The position numbers were made by a program, and so were the translations under genes. 64,000 nt of DNA, taken from NCBI GenBank assembly GCA_028817895.1, contig JAPPOQ010000030.1, positions 124,001 to 188,000 of the forward strand. The letters are read 5' to 3'. Shown here piece by piece: positions 16,094-25,373 of the stretch. The first letter of the stretch is position 1; each line of letters starts with the position of its first letter. The notes beneath the pieces are model-generated. The model had not been told where the DNA came from and ran no database searches. It was given only the letters and a program-made list of their open reading frames with translations. This stretch comes from Ahrensia sp. (GTDB lineage Bacteria > Pseudomonadota > Alphaproteobacteria > Rhizobiales > Rhizobiaceae).

Positions 16094-18568
16094 TCAGGCC
16101 GCCTGTTCAGCCTCGCGGATAAGACCACGCAAAACCGGAGGTGTGATCGGCAGTGCCGAAATCTTCACCCCATAGTTTTGAAGCGCATCTTCAACGGCGC
16201 TGGTAAGCGCTGAAGGTGCCCCAAGCCGCCCGCCTTCTCCGCCACCTTTGATGCCGTATTCGGTGTAGGGCGACGGCGTTTCGACATGGCCGAGCTTAAA
16301 ATTGCGCGGCATTTCGTTGGCGGTGGGCATAGCAAACTCCGCGAAATTGGGATTCACGAACTGACCCGACTCATCGTAATTGAACTGCTCAGAAAGCGTT
16401 GTTCCGATACCGTTTGCAGTGCCACCCCAGACCTGACCGGCGAGAGTGCGCGGGTTCACGATGGTACCGTTGTCATGCACCGCAGCGTAATCGAGCATCT
16501 CGACCTTGCCGGTTCCCGGATCGACCTCAACGGCAACGATATGGCAGATATGTCCGACAATCGGGTAGAAAATGCCCAGATGCTCGCGATCTTCATGCGG
16601 GTCCGTGGACAAGGGGTGATCATAGACGGCCGTCGTTTCCAGACCGCTGTCAAACTCCTCTCCATCGGGGAAGCTCAGCCGGAAGAAGCTCGAGTTCAGC
16701 GCAATATCGGCAAAACTGGTTTCCTGATCCTTGAGACCCTTCACCGCAACTTTGCCGTCGCGAAGCTCCATGTCTTCTGGGCGGCGCTGCAACATATGCG
16801 CGCCGAAACGCTTCAGGCGCTCTTCCAGCTTGATGGCGGCACTGACACAAGCGCCTGCAACCATGGCTGTGAAGCGACTGCCCTGCGGCCCAACACCGTT
16901 GAAGCCGGACTGGCTGTCGGAATAGTTGATGACGACATCTTCTGGCGCGACAGTCAGCCGTTCCGCCAGAATTTGCGTCACCACAGTTTCCGGCGAATTG
17001 CCCACCATTGGAGAATGCAGCGTGACGAACAGCTTGCCTGAGGGGTCAATGCGGGCCGAAATGCCCTCCGGTGTCGAGGTCAGCGTGAAACCCGGAGTTT
17101 CCTTATTGTTGAGTGACCACCATTCGGTGGGCCCATACACGCTGCGTTCCATACAGGTGGCGACGCCGATTCCGACACAACGCCCCTCAGCCCGCATATC
17201 GGCGGCCTTTTTGCGCCAGGCATCGAGATCAAACAGAGATTTGGCTTCTCCCAGAACCTTCTGGAAATTGCCGCTGTCATAGATGTTGCCGGTCGGGATC
17301 ATATAGGGGAACTGATCAGGCTGGATCATGTTCTGCTCTCGCAGTTCCAGCGGATCGCGGCCAAGCTCTTCTGCGGCGGCGTCTGCCATACGTTCCATCA
17401 CCCAATTGGTCACTTCCGAACCGAAGCCGCGATACGGGCCCTGCTGGGTCTTGTTGGTGAGAACCGCGATGACCCTCATCCCGAAACTGCCGATCTGATA
17501 CGGGCCGGTGACCTGCGCCATGGCATTGCCATGCGTTCCGACACCGAACTGCAGATAGGCGCCATAGTCGTCCAGCACGGTGAAACGCAGGGACTTGAAA
17601 GTCCCGTCATCATTGATCGCGAGTTCGGCATCATACAGCCGGTCGGACCCATGGCTGTCGGAATTGGTGAAATGCTCCAGCCGATCTTCAATATATTTGA
17701 CCGGCACGCCGGACAAACGCGACAGCGCGCTCGTCATAATGATGATCTTGTGAATGAACACTTTCGAACCGAAGCTGCCGCCTGTGAGCACGGGGATGAT
17801 CCGCATTTCTCCGGGCGATACGCGCAGCGACCCGCCGATCACGAAGGGGATGAAGTTGTAGAAGTTGGTATTGGCGTGGATCGTGTAGCCACCCTTGAAG
17901 GCGTCCCATTGCGAGATCACACCGCAGGTCTCAATGGCCTGGGCGGATGAACGATTCCAGCGCAGGCGACGCTTGATGATGCGATCCGCAGCGTCAAAAT
18001 CCTCCGAGACAGGACCAAACTCAAAACTCTCGTCCAGCGCTTTGTTGCTCTCGCGATCATCGGGATGCAGCACGCCATCGCCCATCGCTTCCAAAGAGGC
18101 TTCAATATCGACCATGGCGGGAAGCACGTCCCATTCCACCTCGATCAGCGCAGCAGCGTCTTCTGCGATGTAGCGATCTTCCGCAACAACAGCAGCGACG
18201 ACCTCTCCGACATGGCGAACCTTGTCGATGGCCATCGCATGCTGCGTCACGGGAGGAGAAGCAAAACTTGGGCAGGGGTCAACCACAGTGGCGACATCCT
18301 CACCGGTATAGACACCGATTACGCCGGGCAATTCCTCTGCCTTCGACGTATCGATGGAAACAATGCGTGCATGGGCGTGCGGGCTGGAAACCATGGCGGC
18401 ATGCGCCATGCCCGGGACCTTCACATCGTCGATGTAACCACCCTTGCCGGACAGTATGCGCGGATCTTCCACCCGCTTCATGCTCTGGCCGATCCAGGTG
18501 AGACCGGCGCGCGGAGTTTCGCGCTGACGGCTCGGTGGGATGACGTTGCTATCCAAATGCGATGCCAT
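16094..18568 (-). CDS. Molybdenum hydroxylase large subunit (CoxL/aldehyde dehydrogenase-like)
   Basis: An 824-residue molybdopterin-binding subunit of the xanthine dehydrogenase/CO dehydrogenase family. The N-terminal a/b hammerhead begins IGQSMKRVEDPRILSGKGGYIDDV. The active-site loop reads GPYRGFGSEV, not the AYRCSFR loop of genuine (form I) aerobic CO dehydrogenase, so the substrate is more likely an aldehyde or N-heterocycle than CO. The catalytic glutamate should be in the C-terminal GIKGGGEGGRLG segment. Upstream lie the [2Fe-2S] and FAD subunits in the order M-S-L, each with a good Shine-Dalgarno sequence (AGGGAGG before this one). It is the last gene of the minus-strand unit that begins with the SMP-30 gene. 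Confidence 0.92.
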   Translation of the reverse strand: MASHLDSNVIPPSRQRETPRAGLTWIGQSMKRVEDPRILSGKGGYIDDVKVPGMAHAAMVSSPHAHARIVSIDTSKAEELPGVIGVYTGEDVATVVDPCPSFASPPVTQHAMAIDKVRHVGEVVAAVVAEDRYIAEDAAALIEVEWDVLPAMVDIEASLEAMGDGVLHPDDRESNKALDESFEFGPVSEDFDAADRIIKRRLRWNRSSAQAIETCGVISQWDAFKGGYTIHANTNFYNFIPFVIGGSLRVSPGEMRIIPVLTGGSFGSKVFIHKIIIMTSALSRLSGVPVKYIEDRLEHFTNSDSHGSDRLYDAELAINDDGTFKSLRFTVLDDYGAYLQFGVGTHGNAMAQVTGPYQIGSFGMRVIAVLTNKTQQGPYRGFGSEVTNWVMERMADAAAEELGRDPLELREQNMIQPDQFPYMIPTGNIYDSGNFQKVLGEAKSLFDLDAWRKKAADMRAEGRCVGIGVATCMERSVYGPTEWWSLNNKETPGFTLTSTPEGISARIDPSGKLFVTLHSPMVGNSPETVVTQILAERLTVAPEDVVINYSDSQSGFNGVGPQGSRFTAMVAGACVSAAIKLEERLKRFGAHMLQRRPEDMELRDGKVAVKGLKDQETSFADIALNSSFFRLSFPDGEEFDSGLETTAVYDHPLSTDPHEDREHLGIFYPIVGHICHIVAVEVDPGTGKVEMLDYAAVHDNGTIVNPRTLAGQVWGGTANGIGTTLSEQFNYDESGQFVNPNFAEFAMPTANEMPRNFKLGHVETPSPYTEYGIKGGGEGGRLGAPSALTSAVEDALQNYGVKISALPITPPVLRGLIREAEQAA

Positions 18569-18591
18569 GACTGACCTCCCTTTGTTCGCCC

Positions 18592-19095
18592 CTACGCGGA
18601 TTCTGTTTGAGCGGCGCCGTTACCTTCACGCAGTTTCTGCGCGGCTGAGCGGATTGCCTTGATAATGAATTCGTAGCCTGTGCAGCGACACAGATTGCCA
18701 GAGATCGCCTCGCGAATTTCCTCTTCACTTGGATCGGGTTTCTCGGCCAGCAATTCAGTTGCAGCGACCAGCATTCCCGGCGTGCAGAAGCCGCATTGCA
18801 AGCCATGCTCTTCCCAGAACGCTTCTTGAATGGGGTGCAGCGAACCATCCGCGCCCATGCCTTCAATGGTGCCGATCCGGGCGCCATCAGTTTGCACGGC
18901 AAACATGAGGCAGGAGCGAACCGCCTTGCCGTCCACGAGAACGTTGCACGAGCCGCACACACCGTGTTCACAACCTACGTGGGTTCCCGGCAGTTCCAGT
19001 TCATGCCGGATAAAATCCGACAGCAGCATGCGCGGCGGCACGAGAGCCTGCCGATTTCGACCGTTGACGGTCAGATTGATGGCAACCTTATCCAT
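18592..19095 (-). CDS. Molybdenum hydroxylase small [2Fe-2S] subunit (CoxS-like)
   Basis: A 167-residue iron-sulfur subunit. The plant-ferredoxin-type cluster is bound by cysteines in [15 protein letters not shown] with a further Cys in RSCLMFAV; the second, helical cluster by CGFCTPGM and CRCTGYE. It transfers electrons from the molybdenum centre of the large subunit to the FAD of the medium subunit. ATG at 19095 follows a GGAGGA ribosome-binding site. It lies between the medium and large subunit genes with short gaps of 27 and 23 bases. Confidence 0.95.
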   Translation of the reverse strand: MDKVAINLTVNGRNRQALVPPRMLLSDFIRHELELPGTHVGCEHGVCGSCNVLVDGKAVRSCLMFAVQTDGARIGTIEGMGADGSLHPIQEAFWEEHGLQCGFCTPGMLVAATELLAEKPDPSEEEIREAISGNLCRCTGYEFIIKAIRSAAQKLREGNGAAQTESA

Positions 19096-19122
19096 TGTTT
19101 TGCTCCTCCAACTTGTCCCTAA

Positions 19123-19980
19123 TCAGCCTGCGCTTTCGACCGCGGCTTGCAGCACGCGCGGCATCAATGTGCGTACGAGATCGCGCCGGTAGTCGGCACT
19201 CACCGCGACATTGTCTGCTGGATCCACAGCCAGTGCCGCCGAGGCGGCGACGTTTGCGAAAAGTTCGGTATCCGGCGCTTGGCCGTCGAGCGAAGACTCT
19301 GCATCGCTCAGTCTTGTTGCGCAGGCATCGACCCCCGACACCGCAACCCGGGCGGAAGCGATCTTGCCGCTGGAAAGCTGAAGCGTCGCCGCTACTGTAC
19401 ACCAGGCGTAGTCGCCTTTTCGCATCGCAACTTCTTCAAAGCCCCAGCCCGTGCCGGGAGCGGGCTTGGAAATGCTCAACATGGTGAGCATTTCGTCGGC
19501 GGCAATTGCCGTTTCATAGGAACCTTTGAAAAAATCGGTGGCGACAACAACACGCGCTCCAGAAGCGCTGGACAGCGTCAATTGGGCTTCCAGAACCTGC
19601 ATGATGGCTGGCATTTCGGAAGCCGGATCGGCGTGGCAAAGATTGCCGCACAGCGTGCCGCGATTGCGCACAGCAGAGTGTGCAATCCACTCATAGGCAG
19701 CCTTCATGATAGGAAAATGCTGTGCAACCTCGTTGGAAGCATAGACCTGGGCATGGCGGGCCAATGCACCGATCTCAACCGCATCCCCTGCGTCGCGAAC
19801 ATAATCCAGATCGGGGAGTTTGTTGATATCGACCAAACGCGATGGCGTTGCGAGGCGGAAATTCATCATCGGCACCAAGCTCTGCCCACCGGCGAGGATA
19901 CGGCTGTTGGCGTCGTTCAACAGCGCCAAAGCGGCATCAAGCTGTTGCGGACACTCATATTCGAATGCTGCAGGTTTCAT
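19123..19980 (-). CDS. Molybdenum hydroxylase medium FAD subunit (CoxM-like)
   Basis: A 285-residue FAD-binding subunit of the xanthine dehydrogenase/CO dehydrogenase family. The two flavin-binding motifs are AGGQSLVPMMNFRLA near residue 31-45 and a TLCGNLCHADPASEMP segment near residue 112, variants of the family's AGGHSL and TIGGN motifs. The C-terminal ~100 residues match the CO dehydrogenase flavoprotein C-terminal domain. The ATG at 19980 follows GGGAGG. It is the first of the three hydroxylase genes and follows the SMP-30 lactonase gene by only 21 bases, so lactonase and hydroxylase should be co-transcribed. Confidence 0.93.
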   Translation of the reverse strand: MKPAAFEYECPQQLDAALALLNDANSRILAGGQSLVPMMNFRLATPSRLVDINKLPDLDYVRDAGDAVEIGALARHAQVYASNEVAQHFPIMKAAYEWIAHSAVRNRGTLCGNLCHADPASEMPAIMQVLEAQLTLSSASGARVVVATDFFKGSYETAIAADEMLTMLSISKPAPGTGWGFEEVAMRKGDYAWCTVAATLQLSSGKIASARVAVSGVDACATRLSDAESSLDGQAPDTELFANVAASAALAVDPADNVAVSADYRRDLVRTLMPRVLQAAVESAG

Positions 19981-20001
19981 AGTTCCTCCCTTCCCTGCTC
20001 A

Positions 20002-20922
20002 TCAACCGGCGAAACGCGGCTCGGGAACACCCCTGATGCCGAGCCCACGAATGCGGAACAGGCTGCCAGCTGCAAATTGCGGTTTGGTCTGCTTTTCAAA
20101 TCCATCATGCGTGGCCGGGTGGCTCACACGAGCCATGGACGTGACGAAGATCTCGTCGAGATCATCTCCGCCAAACATCACCGAGGTGATGTTGCGCACC
20201 GGCATCGAAATCTTACGCTCAACACTTCCGTCCGGAGCGTAGCGGATAAGATCACCGGATATGACCTGGGCGTTCCAGACGTACCCTTCTTCGTCCACCG
20301 TTGACCCATCGGCAAAGCCAGAGTCATCAGCCGTCGAGGCGAAGACCCGGCGGTTGCTCACATCACCCGTATCGATGTCGTAGTCATACGCCCAAATCTC
20401 ATCTTTGAACGTGTCGGCAAAATAGAAGATTTCGTCATCCGGGCTCCAGCACGGCCCGTTGGAACAAATGATCTTGTCTTCGACCTTTGTCAGCTGGAAA
20501 TCAGGATCAAGCCGCCAGAGACCGCAGAGCTCAAGCTCTTCCTTGTCATCCATACCACCTGCAAAAAACCGGCCTCGGCGATCACACTTTCCGTCGTTCA
20601 AACGAGCGCGCTCTGGGTCATCGTCCACTTTGGCTTTCAGTTCGGTCGACCCGCTCTCGAAATCAAAAATGTAGAAGCCGTCAGATAACGCAAGCACGGC
20701 CCCGTCATTCTTGCGCAATGCCATGGCCCCAACGTCTTTTTGAAGCGGCCAAGAGTCGACTTTCCCGTTGCGAGGATCGAGCCGCCAGATTGCATCTTTG
20801 CCAACGCGTGGGCCCGTGCTGTCAACCCAATACAGAGTGCCGGTTTCGACATCCCACACAGGACCTTCGCCGAGATGGTTTTCGCAATCGACCAGACATT
20901 CAATTGTGAAATTGCCCGCCAT
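20002..20922 (-). CDS. SMP-30/gluconolactonase family protein
   Basis: A six-bladed beta-propeller lactonase-like protein of about 306 residues. The metal-binding landmarks are EGPVWD near the N-terminus, LNDGKCDRRGRFFAG in the middle, ICSNGPCWSPDDEIFYFADT and a later GFADGSTVDEEGYVWNA. The family hydrolyses sugar lactones such as gluconolactone, or aromatic lactones. GTG at 20934 overlaps the probable AGGGAGAG ribosome-binding site, so ATG at 20922 is the better start. A palindromic operator-like site lies about 56 bases upstream, implying that this gene heads its own transcription unit with the molybdenum hydroxylase genes. Its neighbours suggest it opens the lactone produced by an aldose oxidation. 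Confidence 0.88.
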   Translation of the reverse strand: MAGNFTIECLVDCENHLGEGPVWDVETGTLYWVDSTGPRVGKDAIWRLDPRNGKVDSWPLQKDVGAMALRKNDGAVLALSDGFYIFDFESGSTELKAKVDDDPERARLNDGKCDRRGRFFAGGMDDKEELELCGLWRLDPDFQLTKVEDKIICSNGPCWSPDDEIFYFADTFKDEIWAYDYDIDTGDVSNRRVFASTADDSGFADGSTVDEEGYVWNAQVISGDLIRYAPDGSVERKISMPVRNITSVMFGGDDLDEIFVTSMARVSHPATHDGFEKQTKPQFAAGSLFRIRGLGIRGVPEPRFAG

Positions 20923-20978
20923 ATCCGCGATCACTCTCCCTGCAACTATGCGAACATCCTCCCTCGCTTCATTTCTTT

Positions 20979-20990
20979 ATACGTACGTAC
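20979..20990. promoter_or_regulatory. Putative operator ATACGTACGTAC upstream of the SMP-30 gene
   Basis: A 10-bp perfect palindrome TACGTACGTA (20980-20989) in an A+T-rich setting, 56 bases before the SMP-30 start. The same palindrome, extended to ATACGTACGTAT, occurs twice in the region upstream of the divergent dehydratase gene at 25452. A TetR-type regulator gene lies between the two sites and is the obvious candidate to bind them. Confidence 0.6.
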
Positions 20991-21001
20991 AATAAATATT
21001 G

Positions 21002-23044
21002 TCAACCGCGAATTTTCGGATTCTGCGTTTCATAAGAACCATCTGATTTGAATAAATTTTTGGCGGCTTCCGCTATGCTCTTTGCGTTAGGAACCAGTTT
21101 CGCCTGGAGCACAGCGCTTGATGGCATGCGCACGTCCGGCGTGGTCAAACGCTGCAGTTGCGGTGTGAACGATTCGTCGTCTGACAATTCATGAACACGG
21201 AAGGCCAGTTCTCCTGCGAAACCACCGGTCTTCACCGCTTCATGAACGATCAGCGCTCTGCCGGAGCATGAGCGAAGTACATTCATGATGGCGTCCTCAT
21301 CCAGAGGATTGAGCCAACGCAAATCAAGCACAGCGGTATCGGTCCCTTCGCTTTCCAGCATCTGCGCAGCGTTGACAGCTTCGGGAACCATCGTTCCCCA
21401 GGTGAGAATCGCGACATCGCTCCCCGCGCGTCGCAGTCGCGCAGAGCCGACCGGTTCGGATCCTTCCGTAATCTCCACCGACCCCTTGATCTGATAGAGA
21501 CTGCGCGCCTCAATCACCACGACAGGGTCCGGGTCGTCGATGGCACTGCGCAACATCGCATAGGCGTCACCGGCACTGGCCGCCAGACCAACCTTGATGC
21601 CCGGAATATGGGCCAGGATTGCCTCGATCGATTGGGAGTGCTGCGCGCATGATCCAGGCGTTACACCTTGCTGGGTGCGCACCACCATTGGGCAACTCAC
21701 CTCACCGCGCGTAAGGTAACGAACATTCGACGCCTGGTTGACGATCTGATCGAGTGCGACGAATAGGAAATCGGCCCACATGATCTCGACAATCGGCTTC
21801 ATGCCACACATGGCAGCGCCGACCGCCGACCCCAAAATAGCGTTTTCGGCGATGGGCGTGTCAAACACGCGGTCGGCACCAAATTCTCGCTGGAGATTGC
21901 GCGAGGCTCCGAAAATGCCTCCTGCATTGCCAACATCCTCGCCGTAGAGAAGAACGTTCGGATCGGTTTCAAGGGCCGTTTTCAAGGCGGCATTGACCGC
22001 GTTGACATAGGTGAGTTCTTCTGTGGCGATGACTTTAACAGACCCGGATGGGGTCGCATGGGATATGACATGGTCAAGTGCGGTGGATGGAACGGGGTCG
22101 GCACCCTCCATCACGCTTTCGCCGAGCACTTCGGCTTCCGCCTTTGCATCGTCCATGACGGCTGACACTTCAGAATCGTTCAGCACGTCTTCATCGACAA
22201 GTCGCTTGCCCAACACCGTGAAGGGGTCGCGTGCTTCCGCTTCCGCGCGGTCATCTTTCGGGCGGTAGTGCTCGATGTCGCGATTGTAGTGTCCCCAAAG
22301 GCGGGGGACCTGGAACTCCAGCAGGCTCGGTCCCTTGCCCGATCGCGCATTGTCCGCAGCCATTGCCACGCTGTCTCGCACAGCGATTGGGTCACTTCCA
22401 TCGATTGTGGCGGAACCGAATCCATAACCACTTGCGCGTTTGGCAACCCGATCCACCCGCATCGTTGCATTGGTCGGGGTAAGTTCGGCCCAGCCATTGC
22501 TTTCCACCACAAAGATCACGGGCAGATCGCGGGCTGCGGCAAAAACCATCGCCTCATGCACCGCACCCTGATTAGCGGCGCCATCGCCTATGGTGACGAT
22601 CACGATACGGCCATTGCCCTGCGCCAAATTGGCCATGGCAACTCCGCAAGCGATGGTCGTACCGGCACCCACAATCGAGTTTTCGCCAATGAAACGCGAG
22701 GTGGGGTCCATGAGATAGGGCGAGCCTCCCCTTCCCCCATTCACGCCGTCTTCCTTCTGGCAAATCTCTGCCATGACACCGCGTGGCGCGAGGCCCGAAG
22801 CCAGCGCCCAGCCATGACCCCGATAGGTCGCTATCACCTGATCATCGTCTCGCAAGGCCGCCATAGCACCCAGAGGCACGGCCTCCTGCCCGGCACAAAA
22901 ATGCATCGATCCAAGTACACGCGGTGGATTGACCTGAGTGAGCCCCCAAGCCTTCTCCTCAAAGGCACGGATGAAGGCGATGCGAGACAACATGTCCTTT
23001 GCGAAGCTGTGATTGTTCGCGTCGATCGGTTTCGTCTTGCTCAT
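21002..23044 (-). CDS. Fused alpha-beta thiamine-diphosphate dehydrogenase E1
   Basis: A 680-residue protein in which E1-alpha and E1-beta of the branched-chain/acetoin/pyruvate dehydrogenase family are joined. The alpha half has the thiamine diphosphate motif GDGAANQGAVHEAM starting near residue 153 and ends near residue 330. The beta half starts at VIATEELTYVNAVNAAL and has GEDVGNAGGIFGA and VRTQQGV segments. ATG at 23044 has an AGAGGGA ribosome-binding site; TTG at 23086 is less likely. No E2 or E3 gene lies nearby, so it must borrow a complex or work as a free oxidative decarboxylase or acyloin-type enzyme. The substrate is presumably a 2-oxo acid made by this island. Confidence 0.88.
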   Translation of the reverse strand: MSKTKPIDANNHSFAKDMLSRIAFIRAFEEKAWGLTQVNPPRVLGSMHFCAGQEAVPLGAMAALRDDDQVIATYRGHGWALASGLAPRGVMAEICQKEDGVNGGRGGSPYLMDPTSRFIGENSIVGAGTTIACGVAMANLAQGNGRIVIVTIGDGAANQGAVHEAMVFAAARDLPVIFVVESNGWAELTPTNATMRVDRVAKRASGYGFGSATIDGSDPIAVRDSVAMAADNARSGKGPSLLEFQVPRLWGHYNRDIEHYRPKDDRAEAEARDPFTVLGKRLVDEDVLNDSEVSAVMDDAKAEAEVLGESVMEGADPVPSTALDHVISHATPSGSVKVIATEELTYVNAVNAALKTALETDPNVLLYGEDVGNAGGIFGASRNLQREFGADRVFDTPIAENAILGSAVGAAMCGMKPIVEIMWADFLFVALDQIVNQASNVRYLTRGEVSCPMVVRTQQGVTPGSCAQHSQSIEAILAHIPGIKVGLAASAGDAYAMLRSAIDDPDPVVVIEARSLYQIKGSVEITEGSEPVGSARLRRAGSDVAILTWGTMVPEAVNAAQMLESEGTDTAVLDLRWLNPLDEDAIMNVLRSCSGRALIVHEAVKTGGFAGELAFRVHELSDDESFTPQLQRLTTPDVRMPSSAVLQAKLVPNAKSIAEAAKNLFKSDGSYETQNPKIRG

Positions 23045-23152
23045 CGCGACTGATCCCTCTTCTGGTTCTTTCGATGCGTCCAACATTGGGCTGCAAATGG
23101 CAGACCCAAATAATTATTGTAACGTGTGTTCAATTATTGGGGCCTGCCAGAA

Positions 23153-24100
23153 TCACGCTCTGTCGAGATCACGCTGCGCTTTGGTTTTTGCGCCACGCAA
23201 TCGAGCCAGCATCATGTCACGCCACAGGCGGCGTTGTTCCAATTGGTCTTGAGGCAGGAGGCCCCGCCTTGTGCTTTCAAGCTTGTCGAGCACATCACCC
23301 GTCCAGGGCACGCGTCGCGTCTGGCTTTCAAACAGCGACTCATAGAGTGGCTCGTAGCGCTCGGCATATTGGCGAATCCCAGCAGGCGCATTGAGATCGA
23401 TGGTCTCAAACGGTCCCATCACAGCCCAGCGAAGGGCCAGGCCATCACGCAAGCCGATATCGATATCTTCCGCATCCGCGAAGCCATCGCTGACCAGTCG
23501 AAAGGCCTCCTGTAGAACGGCGCCTTGAAGCCGGTTCATGACGAAGCCGGCAATTTCCCGGCGTATCACGATGGGCACCTGCCCGATTTTGCGCATGAGA
23601 TCCGCTGATCGATCCACCACAGCCTGATCCGTCCAGGATGCCGGAACGACTTCTGTCGCAGGAACCAGAAATGGCGGGTTGATTGGATGGACGACCAGAC
23701 AACGGTTCCGACCGGTCAGGCTTTCCGTGAAGTGCGATGGCAGTATTGCTGATGAGGAAGAGGCCAGAATCGTGTCCGGTCCTGCAACAGCGTCCATTCG
23801 CGCGAAAAACTCGCGTTTGACCTCAGTATCTTCCGCGATGTTCTCCTGCACGAAGCTCGCACCGCCAATGGCTTGCTCAAAGTCCGGCTGAACCGAAATA
23901 TTGTCCAGGATATCGTCTGCCGACAGGCCACACAGCAAGTCCTGTTCTTCCAGGCTCGGCAGTATGTCTTCGATCGGCCCAAGCGCGTTGTGTGCGGCTT
24001 CTGGTCGCCTTGCCCACAGCGCGACCCTGCAACCGCCGCGCGCAAAGGTGATGGCCCAGGCACGCCCGATGAAGCCCACTCCGGCAATCGTGACATTCAT
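23153..24100 (-). CDS. 3-hydroxyacyl-CoA dehydrogenase family (lambda-crystallin / gulonate dehydrogenase-like)
   Basis: A 315-residue NAD-dependent dehydrogenase. The Rossmann motif GVGFIGRAWAITFARGG lies at the N-terminus, followed by SFVQENIAED and the catalytic region LASSSSAILPSHF and HPINPPFLVPATEVV, in which His is the general base. The C-terminal domain holds FVMNRLQGAVLQEAFRLV. The short single-domain form and the HPxNPP segment are typical of lambda-crystallin/L-gulonate 3-dehydrogenase and carnitine dehydrogenase relatives, not of fatty-acid beta-oxidation. It starts 9 bases after the TetR gene's stop, so regulator and enzyme are in one operon. Confidence 0.85.
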   Translation of the reverse strand: MNVTIAGVGFIGRAWAITFARGGCRVALWARRPEAAHNALGPIEDILPSLEEQDLLCGLSADDILDNISVQPDFEQAIGGASFVQENIAEDTEVKREFFARMDAVAGPDTILASSSSAILPSHFTESLTGRNRCLVVHPINPPFLVPATEVVPASWTDQAVVDRSADLMRKIGQVPIVIRREIAGFVMNRLQGAVLQEAFRLVSDGFADAEDIDIGLRDGLALRWAVMGPFETIDLNAPAGIRQYAERYEPLYESLFESQTRRVPWTGDVLDKLESTRRGLLPQDQLEQRRLWRDMMLARLRGAKTKAQRDLDRA

Positions 24101-24109
24101 AATATCGCG

Positions 24110-24850
24110 TCAGCCTTTGCCAAGCGCAGCGAAGCCGGCAACGGTGTAATTCACCAAATGCTCGTAGTCCGACTCCATGTCGGTCGCGCGCGAGCCGGTG
24201 AGTTCGCTGGACCGGCCCGTGTCGGAACAGATCCACAGCATGGAAGCGACCATGAACATGACGCCGTTGACGATTGCGGCCTTGTCGACTCCCTTCAGCG
24301 CTCTCTGAAATTCATCGACATAGGTTTGGGCGACCGTGTTGTAGTGTTTTGAAATTGTGGCTGTGCCAAGAGGCGAATTCGCCAGCCGCCCCATCAGTGC
24401 TGCAAAGTTCTGCCAGCCTTTATCGTCACTGTTGGCGGAGGCAATGAACGGGCGAACATAAGCACGAACCAAGGCCTCAAGCGCGATCGGCTTATCGCCC
24501 GCTTGCTTGCGCAACTCAAGCAGCGCCTCGTCTCGCATGGCGTTGAGAATTTCGGCGCGTCGCCCCACCACCGTTTGAAACAGGCTCTCCTTATTGCCAA
24601 AATGGTACCCAATGGCCTGGATTTGCAAACCGCTCGCCTTGGCGACGTTGCGAATAGACGTTCCGTCATAGCCGCCTTCCGCAAAAAGTCGCTCTGCCTC
24701 GAACAGGATGCGCTCACGCGTCTTTTCGGTCGAACCGGATTTGGGGCGGCCAAGCGACTTCTTTGGCCTCATGGGCGTTACCGGCTGAGCGTCAATCTCG
24801 AGCTTGTTCAGCTGTGGGGAACCGTCAACCATGTCTTTCCGCCTTACCAT
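24110..24850 (-). CDS. TetR/AcrR family transcriptional regulator
   Basis: A 246-residue regulator. After a basic, disordered N-terminal ~38 residues comes a TetR DNA-binding domain: TRERILFEAERLFAEGGYDGTSIRNVAKASGLQ, with the helix-turn-helix recognition helix around GLQIQAIGYHFGNKESLF. The C-terminal ~150 residues are the ligand-binding/dimerisation domain, with MRDEALLELRKQAG leading into helices like those of CerR/RutR-type members. ATG at 24850 and at 24832 are both possible. It is the first gene of the leftward operon and faces the dehydratase gene at 25452 across 600 bases that hold two copies of a perfect palindrome; it probably represses both directions until a pathway intermediate binds. 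Confidence 0.88.
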   Translation of the reverse strand: MVRRKDMVDGSPQLNKLEIDAQPVTPMRPKKSLGRPKSGSTEKTRERILFEAERLFAEGGYDGTSIRNVAKASGLQIQAIGYHFGNKESLFQTVVGRRAEILNAMRDEALLELRKQAGDKPIALEALVRAYVRPFIASANSDDKGWQNFAALMGRLANSPLGTATISKHYNTVAQTYVDEFQRALKGVDKAAIVNGVMFMVASMLWICSDTGRSSELTGSRATDMESDYEHLVNYTVAGFAALGKG

Positions 24851-25203
24851 GCGACAATCTTATGCGCCCGCTATTGATTTGCCGCAATGCAAGCTCTCCA
24901 CCGCAGGTCCTGCGGGTTACAATTAGTTGCAGGTGCTGCATCTCATTATGATCCGCACTCACCCGCATTCTTCGTTTCGCCCCATTGGCCTTTTTGACGG
25001 CCCAGTCGATGGCCTCATAGACCACCTCTTCCACCCGTTACAGCCGACGCTTGGTCAAAAAAGGTCCCTGCCAATCGTCGCTGTCACTCCATTTCTCAAC
25101 CGCTTCAACTTACCGGTTTCACCATCTCAATTTCCCGGCTCAACTGACCATGTCGGGGTTTCCGTCCACACCATGATCGCAAATTCGAGTCGTCGCTTTT
25201 CTT

Positions 25204-25215
25204 ATACGTACGTAT
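25204..25215. promoter_or_regulatory. Putative operator ATACGTACGTAT, distal copy
   Basis: Perfect 12-bp palindrome flanked by TT on the left and TG on the right, 170 bases centre to centre from the second copy at 25374. Same core as the site before the SMP-30 gene. Confidence 0.6.
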
Positions 25216-25373
25216 TGTTATTTTTTGGTCAAGTGAAAATTCGAAGCTGTCTGAGGCCGGCATTTCGCGCGTTTCACAGACGCCGCCGATAACGCCTGCT
25301 GCTTCCTGATCCACTTGTTTGGTTCGCTTTCGCAAAACGACTAACAGCACTCAACATCATTATTGATTTTGTT

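Noticed and set aside
16094-19980. Genuine aerobic CO dehydrogenase (form I)
   Set aside because: The large-subunit active-site loop is YRGFG, not the AYRCSFR loop of CO-oxidising enzymes, and accessory cox genes are absent.
19147-20304. 385-codon open frame opposite the FAD subunit and SMP-30 genes
   Set aside because: Cys/His/Arg-rich shadow translation with no recognisable domain; the minus-strand genes have clear motifs and ribosome-binding sites.
24900-24914. CCGCAGG/CCTGCGG hairpin as a terminator or operator
   Set aside because: Very short, no T-run, and not repeated elsewhere; probably chance.
24927-25292. 121-codon open frame in the divergent intergenic region
   Set aside because: Runs through an operator palindrome, has no ribosome-binding site or family likeness, and its composition looks noncoding.
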